Positions 58,036 to 64,000 of a DNA stretch of 64,000 bases are shown piece by piece. The stretch is taken from assembly GCA_003151515.1 (NCBI GenBank), contig PLXS01000016.1, forward strand, positions 1-64,000, given 5' to 3'. Position 1 is the stretch's first letter. Every line of letters starts with the position of its first letter. The stretch comes from Opitutaceae bacterium (GTDB taxonomy: Bacteria > Verrucomicrobiota > Verrucomicrobiia > Opitutales > Opitutaceae). The translations under genes were made by a program, and so were the position numbers. Under the pieces are notes generated by a model. That model saw only the letters and a list, made by a program, of their open reading frames with translations, was not told the origin of the DNA and did not search any database.

Positions 58036-60978
58036 ATGAAATACCGCATACTAGTATTTTCAGCCCTCGTGGCCCTTGGTGGCTCGCAAGCCTTGGCGCA
58101 AACCAATACCTTATCCTCCGTTGCCATGAGTGCGACCGGTGTCGTCACTGTCACACCGCAGATGGGGCCCGACTCGGATCCCGCTTACAACGACCAATTC
58201 CCCACGGTGGCCGTCGGCAATACTCTCGCCGGACTTACATACGTCGCCGGCGATGAAGGCTTCCCCGGCGGCCCCACATCGATTGCGATGTACACTCTTA
58301 GCGGGGTGGCGCCGATTACGCCAGGGGCGGCGAACTCCTTCGTGGGCTACGGCACGATCACTGCAACCCCGACGCCGGGCACGGATATTGCCTCCGTCGA
58401 CGGCAACCTTACGGCTGATTCCTATTCTGGCCTGACCTATGCGGCAGATGATATCGGTTTTGGGTCAAACGACTTCTACACGATCCATCACAGGGGAAGC
58501 ACGGATTATTTCGCCGAAATTGTGAAAACCACCGGCAGCGTCGTGGACCTGAAGCCCATGTCCGGGGCCGGCACATTAGCCACCATCACGGGCCTCCATG
58601 GCTACCTATCGTTGGCGTATGCCACGGCGGCGCCCTCGCATGGGGGCAACTTTATGTATTATATTCGGACCGCTGCCGCCGGCGACGTCTTCGCCCCCGC
58701 AGGCGATACCGTATTTGGTTTGATGATTCCGGCTCTGGCGAGCGGCGACACCGATCTTTTTGATCTTAACACCGCCGTTGGGAGCTTTGGCGTCGGCGGC
58801 TACACGACGCTGGCTTTTACGACCCCCACCAACTTGACCTCCGGGAACTACCTAACCAACGGATTTTATTATCTTCGCCAGGACAGCACGGGCACCGGCA
58901 ACACCATCCTCGGCCTGCTGGACATCACCACCGGGCACAGAACCATTTCCGATATCGCCAACCTCGGCGCCGACTACAACACTCTTGTCTTCGCCGACGC
59001 CAGCACCGGGATTGCGACCGGGGGCGGACACGTGTGGGGGATTAATCAATTCTATGTCACTGGCACGACCGGCGCGAGCAGGGGCGCCGGCGCCCAGTCG
59101 GTCAGCTTCGCGGCCATCGCGGACTACACGATCGGCGTTAGTACTCCGTTCATGGTCAGCCCATCGGCCAGCTCCGGCAACGCGATCACGCTCACCGTGG
59201 CGTCCAGCTCGACCGGCTCGGCTACGATCAGCCCTCCGGTTGGCGGCGTCTTCACGATCACGCCCACCGGCCCAGGCGTCGTCACACTGCAAGCGACGGC
59301 CAGTGGTGGGGGTTTCAACACGAACTGGCTGCAGCAGAGCTTCAACGTCATCGGAGTGCCGATCTTCACGAGTTCGACCACTGCGACTGCCACCGTCGGC
59401 ACGTCTTTCAGCTACACCACCACCGCGATGAACTCTCCAGCGGGTACCCCGGGTTATTTGCCCATTACTTATGGCGTAGTATCCGGTCTTCCGGCGACCC
59501 TGACCCTCGATACCTCGACCGGCGTCATTACCGGCACGCCCACGGCGGCTGGTACGATTAACGCGGTAATCAGCGCGACGAATGGCACCGGCCCCGCCAG
59601 TCCTAACCTCGCGCTGACCATCACGGTCTCTCTGGGTGCGCCGGTCATCACGAGCCCGCTCAGCGCTTCTGGCACCGTCGGCACGACTTTTAATACCTAC
59701 ACGATCGTGGCCTCGGGCTCGCCCACGAGTTACTCCGCCACGGGCCTTCCGCCTGGCCTAACCCTCACGGCAGACACGATCGACGGCACGCCTACGACAG
59801 CGGGCACCTATCCTGTGGCGCTCAGCGCCATGAATCCAGGCGGTACCGGGACCGCCACCCTGACCATCACGGTCGCCCCGGCGCCCGTCGTCGCGCCCAC
59901 CATCACGAGCCCGATCAGCGCCGGTGCCAACGTCGGCTCGACTTTCACGTATACCATCACCTCGACGGGCTCGCCGCCCACGAGCTACTCTGCCACGGGT
60001 CTTCCGCCTGGCCTGACCATCAATACCCAGACGGGCGTGATCACCGGCGAGCCCACGACATTCGGCTCATATGTCGCGACGATTACGGCCACGAACTCCA
60101 CCGGCTCCAACTCCTCCGTCTTGACCATCGGTGTCACTTCCAGCGTTATCGTTAACTTCTCTGCGCGCGCCTTCTCCGGCACGGGCAGCGACACGTTGAT
60201 CGTGGGCTTCAGCGTCACCGGCGACGGCAAGAACCTCCTTGTGCGCGGAATCGGCCCGAGTCTGGCGTATTTCGGCATCACGAACTTCCTGCCCGCCCCG
60301 ATCCTGACGATGTATAACGCCGACGGTACGGTCGAGGCGACCGACAGCGGCTGGGAGGTCAACAGCAGCGGCCAGAACGACGGGGCCCTCATTGCGGCAA
60401 CGGGCGCCTTGGTCGGCGCGTTCCCTCTGCCGGCCAACAGCCTGGACTCAGCGCTGCTCCTCACGGTCGACAATGGCACCCACACGACCGGCCTGCTCAC
60501 CACCAACGGTGCCTCGGGTGTCGGACTGATCGAAATCTATGACACGGGCGGCAACCCCTACGCGAGCCTTACCAATGTCTCCGCCCGCATGAACGTCACC
60601 AGCGGAAACGGCATACTGATAGCCGGCTTGGTGATCGGGGGCAACGCCCCGAAGATGGTGCTCATCCGCGGGATCGGCCCGAGTCTGGCGTACTTCGGCG
60701 TCACAGGCGTGTTGCCCGATCCGCAGATCGTCGTCTTCTCCGGCACGACCCAGATGGCCAGCAACTCCGGCTGGGATAGCGGCACCACCCCCGCCGCGCA
60801 GATCGTCGCCACCTCGGCAGAGGTAGGGGCGTTCCCGCTGGCCTCCGGCAGCAAGGATGCGGCGTTGCTCATGACGCTTCAGCCGGGCGCCTATACCGTG
60901 CAGGTCACCAGCCTTAGCAATACGACCGGCGTGGCGCTCGTCGAGGTCTACGACGCCTCCCCTCAGGATATCCCATAG
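58036..60978 (+). CDS. Large secreted Ig-like repeat protein
   Basis: This encodes 980 residues. The signal peptide is MKYRILVFSALVALGGSQALA. Residues 23-370 form a beta-rich N-terminal domain of unknown type. About 440-700 are three putative Ig (He_PIG-like) repeats with the pattern GLPPGLTLxxxTGVITGTPTxxGT. Two copies of a module centred on RGIGPSLAYFGxTxxLPxP follow, at about 735 and 876 (141-residue period); this module is common in Verrucomicrobiota and Acidobacteriota exported proteins. Low in charge, rich in Thr/Ser/Gly/Ala. Likely a surface or extracellular adhesion protein. There is no PEP-CTERM or Por tail. A strong terminator follows. Confidence 0.85.
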   Translation: MKYRILVFSALVALGGSQALAQTNTLSSVAMSATGVVTVTPQMGPDSDPAYNDQFPTVAVGNTLAGLTYVAGDEGFPGGPTSIAMYTLSGVAPITPGAANSFVGYGTITATPTPGTDIASVDGNLTADSYSGLTYAADDIGFGSNDFYTIHHRGSTDYFAEIVKTTGSVVDLKPMSGAGTLATITGLHGYLSLAYATAAPSHGGNFMYYIRTAAAGDVFAPAGDTVFGLMIPALASGDTDLFDLNTAVGSFGVGGYTTLAFTTPTNLTSGNYLTNGFYYLRQDSTGTGNTILGLLDITTGHRTISDIANLGADYNTLVFADASTGIATGGGHVWGINQFYVTGTTGASRGAGAQSVSFAAIADYTIGVSTPFMVSPSASSGNAITLTVASSSTGSATISPPVGGVFTITPTGPGVVTLQATASGGGFNTNWLQQSFNVIGVPIFTSSTTATATVGTSFSYTTTAMNSPAGTPGYLPITYGVVSGLPATLTLDTSTGVITGTPTAAGTINAVISATNGTGPASPNLALTITVSLGAPVITSPLSASGTVGTTFNTYTIVASGSPTSYSATGLPPGLTLTADTIDGTPTTAGTYPVALSAMNPGGTGTATLTITVAPAPVVAPTITSPISAGANVGSTFTYTITSTGSPPTSYSATGLPPGLTINTQTGVITGEPTTFGSYVATITATNSTGSNSSVLTIGVTSSVIVNFSARAFSGTGSDTLIVGFSVTGDGKNLLVRGIGPSLAYFGITNFLPAPILTMYNADGTVEATDSGWEVNSSGQNDGALIAATGALVGAFPLPANSLDSALLLTVDNGTHTTGLLTTNGASGVGLIEIYDTGGNPYASLTNVSARMNVTSGNGILIAGLVIGGNAPKMVLIRGIGPSLAYFGVTGVLPDPQIVVFSGTTQMASNSGWDSGTTPAAQIVATSAEVGAFPLASGSKDAALLMTLQPGAYTVQVTSLSNTTGVALVEVYDASPQDIP

Positions 60979-61003
60979 CACAAGCCCTCAGAAGTTTCGC
61001 GCA

Positions 61004-61037
61004 GGGCTCTCGCGGAGGATCCGCGAGAGCCCTTTCT
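61004..61037 (+). terminator. Intrinsic terminator after the Ig-like gene
   Basis: GGGCTCTCGCGG (61004-61015), loop AGGAT and CCGCGAGAGCCC (61021-61032) make a perfect 12-bp stem, followed by TTTCT. It begins 26 bases after the stop at 60978. Confidence 0.9.
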
Positions 61038-61267
61038 CGTGGGCGGCAAAATGCAATGCCACGGTCCATCCTCAAAGGATTCTCCCGCAGGGATAGGCTA
61101 GCGCTGAATCGCCGGCATTGAGTGTGGGCAAGTGGGCACCGCAGTCGGCCGCGCGCCGGGCCCCTTTAGCCTCTTGGGATGGTCCCCCTGCAACTTGCCC
61201 GGCGCGTGTTAGCGCTCGAATGATCGCCGGATCTTCGGCCAGCGAAGCCTTGATGGCTTCTCTGGAG

Positions 61268-62521
61268 TCATCGCCATTTGTGACGTCTAACGGGAAGCAC
61301 TGCAGAAATCGTGGTGCCGCGGCCGGGCGCGGACTCGACCCTGAAGGAGCCCCCCACCATCTCGACGCGCTCGCGCATCCCGATCAGGCCCAGGCGCTTG
61401 TTCTTTACGGGGTCCAGCACGCGCCCGACATCGAAGGATTTCCCGTCGTCCTTTATTTCCAATAGCACGGCCTTGGGCTGGCTCCTCAGGGCCAAGCTAA
61501 CCCTGCTCGCATGCGCGTGCTGCGCGACGTTGACAAGGGCCGCCTGGGCCACCCGGTAGAGCACGATCCGGCTGTCATTGCGCATCTTCTCGACGCCGGC
61601 AAAGGCCGAAAAGGCGACCCGCAAGCCGGTGCGCTTTGCAAAGGCCTTGAGATAGGAGTGCAGCGCGGGAATAAGCCCCAGGTCGTCAAGGAGGGTCGGA
61701 CGCAGGTCGCGGGCAAACTGGTGCACGATGTCCACCGACTTTTCAACAAGGCGCTGCGTGCTGCTGATGTGTTCCGAGAGGCTGGAATTGCTGATGCCGG
61801 ACTCGAACTTCAGGGAGGCGAGCTGCACGTTTATTCCGGTGAGAATCTGGGCGATCTCATCGTGAAGCTCGCGGCTGATCTCCCTGCGCTCCTCCTCCTG
61901 CGCCATAAGCACCCGGCGCGACAGCCTGTGCATCCTCTGCTCGCTCAGGCGCAGGGAATGTTCCGCGGCTTTCCTCTGCGCAATCTCCCTTCTCAGGAGC
62001 TGGTTGGCAATGATGAGGTCGGTCGTGCGGCGGCGAAGCGTTATGTTCGAGCGCCTTAGCAGGACCGCGTTTTCGGCCACTGCGCGGTGCGTTTTCTCTA
62101 TCGGAATGAGCACATCGAGGAAGAATGCGCCCGCCCGTTTCACGGTCCTGGCCCGCACGGCCTCGGTGCAATCGTCGGGAATGAGGGCAAGGAGCGCCTC
62201 CGCGTGGATATGGGCCAGCTCCAGTGTCTCCAGATTGATCGAGAGGGCTCTTCTGCCCAGGCGCTCGGTCCGCCGCAGCGACGCCGGCGTTGCCCTGCGC
62301 AGATAGCTCCGCAGCTCCGTCTGATACCGCCGCAGGAAGCTGCTTCTAGGGTCTCTCAAGAGGACAAGCTTCCCCTTGACCGGCTGTGGTCGGGCTCCAG
62401 CTGAAGACGCAATGCCTTTTTTGCTCGGCAGCACATCATGAAGGTCGATCCAGATTCCTAAATTTAGCTTCGTTTCGAGTCTCTGAGGATGCGCCCAGGA
62501 ATTCAACCCTAAGTCTAGCAT
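61268..62521 (-). CDS. NarL-class sensor histidine kinase
   Basis: This encodes 417 residues from ATG 62521; a TTG at 62575 is possible. There is no clear membrane segment, so it is probably soluble. About 30-150 is an unrecognised input region, and about 150-210 a coiled coil. The HisKA_3 dimer/phospho-acceptor domain has His at about 220 in REISRELHDEIAQILTGI. The ATPase domain ends IKDDGKSFD, RLGLIGMRERVEMVGGSF and APGRGTTI. Such kinases signal to NarL/FixJ regulators; none is adjacent. It is divergent from the KaiC-like gene (170 bp between starts), so the two may share control. Confidence 0.85.
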   Translation of the reverse strand: MLDLGLNSWAHPQRLETKLNLGIWIDLHDVLPSKKGIASSAGARPQPVKGKLVLLRDPRSSFLRRYQTELRSYLRRATPASLRRTERLGRRALSINLETLELAHIHAEALLALIPDDCTEAVRARTVKRAGAFFLDVLIPIEKTHRAVAENAVLLRRSNITLRRRTTDLIIANQLLRREIAQRKAAEHSLRLSEQRMHRLSRRVLMAQEEERREISRELHDEIAQILTGINVQLASLKFESGISNSSLSEHISSTQRLVEKSVDIVHQFARDLRPTLLDDLGLIPALHSYLKAFAKRTGLRVAFSAFAGVEKMRNDSRIVLYRVAQAALVNVAQHAHASRVSLALRSQPKAVLLEIKDDGKSFDVGRVLDPVKNKRLGLIGMRERVEMVGGSFRVESAPGRGTTISAVLPVRRHKWR

Positions 62522-62690
62522 TGGAATATTGCAAAACGCCCCCCGCCCTGGACGCCGACATGTCGGTCGCTCCAATTGGCAAAAAAAGCAGCCGAGCTTT
62601 CGTCGTTTTGCAACTGACAGTGGGTAAACACCCCATGGTGCCGTGCCCTAATCTGCCTTTTAATTAACGGGTTGGAGATGACGCCCCCTA

Positions 62691-64000
62691 ATGAAGAATA
62701 CCCCCCCCAAGTCCGTCTCTCCGGCCGTTCGCTTCCCCAAATGCCCGACGGGCATCAGTGGCCTGGACGAGATCACGGGAGGCGGATTGCCGCGCGGGCG
62801 GCCTACGCTGGTGTGCGGCGGGACGGGCTGCGGCAAGACCCTGCTCGCCGCGGAATTCCTCGTGCGCGGTGCCACACAATTCGGCGAGCCCGGCGTCTTC
62901 ATGTGCTTCGAGGAGACGGACGCGGAGCTTAGGATCAACGTCGCATCGCTCGGATTCGATTTGGGGGGCCTGGTGCGGCGCAAGAAAATCGTAATTGAGC
63001 ACGTCCGCATCGAGCGCAACGAGATCTATGAAACCGGAGAGTATGACCTCGAAGGTTTGTTCGTCCGGCTGAATTACGCGATCGACTCCATCGGCGCCAA
63101 GCGCGTGGTGCTGGACACTCTCGAGGCGCTCTTTGCCGGCCTGCCCAACGAAGCCATCCTGCGAGCCGAACTTCGGCGGCTCTTCCGTTGGCTCAAGGAT
63201 AAGGGCGTTACCGCCGTCATCACGGCCGAACGCGGGCGCGAGCAGCTGACGCGCCACGGCTTGGAGGAGTACGTGTCCGACTGCGTCATCCTGCTCGATC
63301 ATCGAGTCCATGACCAGATTGCCACGCGTCACCTGCGGGTGGTGAAGTACCGCGGCGCCATGCACGGCACCAACGAGTTTCCATTCCTAATTGCCGAGGA
63401 CGGCATCAGCGTCCTGCCGATCACGTCTCTTGGGCTCAACTACAACGTGCTAAACGGGCGAATTTCGACCGGCATACCGCGGCTCAACGCGATGCTCGGC
63501 GGCCGGGGTTTCTTTCGCGGCAGCAGCATCCTGCTCACGGGCACGCCCGGCACCGGCAAAACGATCACCGCCGCCTGCTTTGCCCAAGCCTCCGCCAAAC
63601 GGGGCGAGCGCGTGCTCTTCTTTTCATTCGAGGAATCGCCCAACCAGATCATCCGCAACATGCGCTCCGTTGGGCTGCGCCTGGAGCCGTTTGTCAAGAG
63701 CGGCCTGCTGCGGTTTCACGCGACGCGGCCCATGCAGTACGGCCTGGAGATGCACCTGGCCATCATGTTCAAGGAAATAGCCGCGTTTCGCCCCCGGGTC
63801 GTCGTTGTGGACCCGATCACGAGCCTTATAGCAGCGGGCACCGACTTTGAAACCAAGGGAATGGTGACCCGGCTCATCGACTACCTTAAGAGCGAGAAGA
63901 TTACCTCGCTCTTCACCAGCCTGACCCACGGCGGCCACGCGCTGCAACAGAGTGAGATCGCCATGTCGTCCCTCATGGACTCCTGGCTGCTGTTGCAGGA
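62691..64000 (+). CDS. KaiC-like double-domain ATPase (incomplete at window end)
   Basis: At least 436 residues, cut by the window edge. Two RecA-like KaiC domains are visible. Domain 1 has GISGLDEITGGGLPRG, Walker A GGTGCGKT (Lys about 49) and the paired catalytic Glu in MCFEETDAEL. Domain 2 has GIPRLNAMLGGRGFF, Walker A GTPGTGKT (Lys about 290), SFEESPNQI and Walker B VVVVDPITSLI. Both ATPase sites look intact. The family includes circadian KaiC but most non-cyanobacterial members are signalling ATPases beside histidine kinases. The start is uncertain: GGAG lies 13 bases upstream of ATG 62691. Confidence 0.88.
   Translation, partial: MKNTPPKSVSPAVRFPKCPTGISGLDEITGGGLPRGRPTLVCGGTGCGKTLLAAEFLVRGATQFGEPGVFMCFEETDAELRINVASLGFDLGGLVRRKKIVIEHVRIERNEIYETGEYDLEGLFVRLNYAIDSIGAKRVVLDTLEALFAGLPNEAILRAELRRLFRWLKDKGVTAVITAERGREQLTRHGLEEYVSDCVILLDHRVHDQIATRHLRVVKYRGAMHGTNEFPFLIAEDGISVLPITSLGLNYNVLNGRISTGIPRLNAMLGGRGFFRGSSILLTGTPGTGKTITAACFAQASAKRGERVLFFSFEESPNQIIRNMRSVGLRLEPFVKSGLLRFHATRPMQYGLEMHLAIMFKEIAAFRPRVVVVDPITSLIAAGTDFETKGMVTRLIDYLKSEKITSLFTSLTHGGHALQQSEIAMSSLMDSWLLLQ

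Noticed and set aside
62672..62932. Alternative 86-codon frame at the KaiC start with a good GGAG ribosome site
   Set aside because: Its translation loses the KaiC motifs; the correct frame starts at 62691. The GGAG may still serve that start at a long spacing.

Overview
The window is GC-rich chromosomal DNA that most resembles the Verrucomicrobiota, probably Opitutales/Opitutaceae. The support is the gene content: a type II secretion cluster with a PilN-like GspL, a secreted protein with the recurring 'RGIGPSLAYFGVTG' module, many GC-rich glycoside hydrolases, stand-alone rpmI and an omega subunit. No rRNA gene is present, so the assignment is an inference.

Region by region. (1) About 1-4,930 is less GC-rich and looks like one end of an integrative element that used tRNA-Leu(CAG) (5008-5093, minus strand) as its attachment site. 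It carries a tyrosine recombinase, an excisionase-like HTH protein, a DUF4062/RecG-C-like/winged-helix protein, an unknown protein and a helically phased array of six CTGACGATT repeats. (2) 5,389-10,359 is one gene for a 1,656-residue exported Sel1-coiled coil-LysM protein. (3) 10,367-12,216 holds a P-loop protein translationally coupled to aroC. (4) 12,367-23,400 is a type II secretion cluster: gspDEF on the plus strand converge on gspGHIJKLM plus an apbE-like gene on the minus strand. (5) 23,476-41,859 is mixed metabolism: alpha-galactosidase with an MFS transporter, a GH105-like hydrolase, an amino-acid permease, a response regulator, a methyltransferase, a GH2 enzyme, an acyl-CoA synthetase with an ECHDC3-like protein, an imidazolonepropionase-like protein that lacks key metal ligands, a truncated MOSC protein and an alpha/beta hydrolase. 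(6) 41,895-43,753 holds rpoZ, rpmI and a transglutaminase-like gene.

(7) 43,833-57,425 is the most interesting block. Eight minus-strand genes are almost all overlapping or directly abutting: a DPYD-like (PreT-PreA type) flavoprotein, SsnA, YgeY, a threonine-synthase-like PLP enzyme, the molybdenum and 2Fe-2S subunits of a xanthine-dehydrogenase-family hydroxylase, the YgeW carbamoyltransferase and a second fold-II PLP enzyme. A divergent carbamate kinase and deoC flank them. These families match the E. coli ygfK/ssnA/xdhD and ygeWXY/hyuA/yqeA genes linked to oxygen-independent purine catabolism. Here the FAD subunit, HyuA and a canonical YgeX are missing, and two unusual PLP enzymes are present instead. 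The genes suggest a route in which a purine is hydroxylated or reduced, ring-opened, stripped of carbamoyl groups to make ATP through carbamoyl phosphate, and finally deaminated by a PLP enzyme.

(8) 58,036-60,978 encodes a large secreted Ig-like protein that ends at a clear intrinsic terminator. (9) 61,268-64,000 has a NarL-class sensor kinase divergent from a two-domain KaiC-like ATPase that runs off the window.
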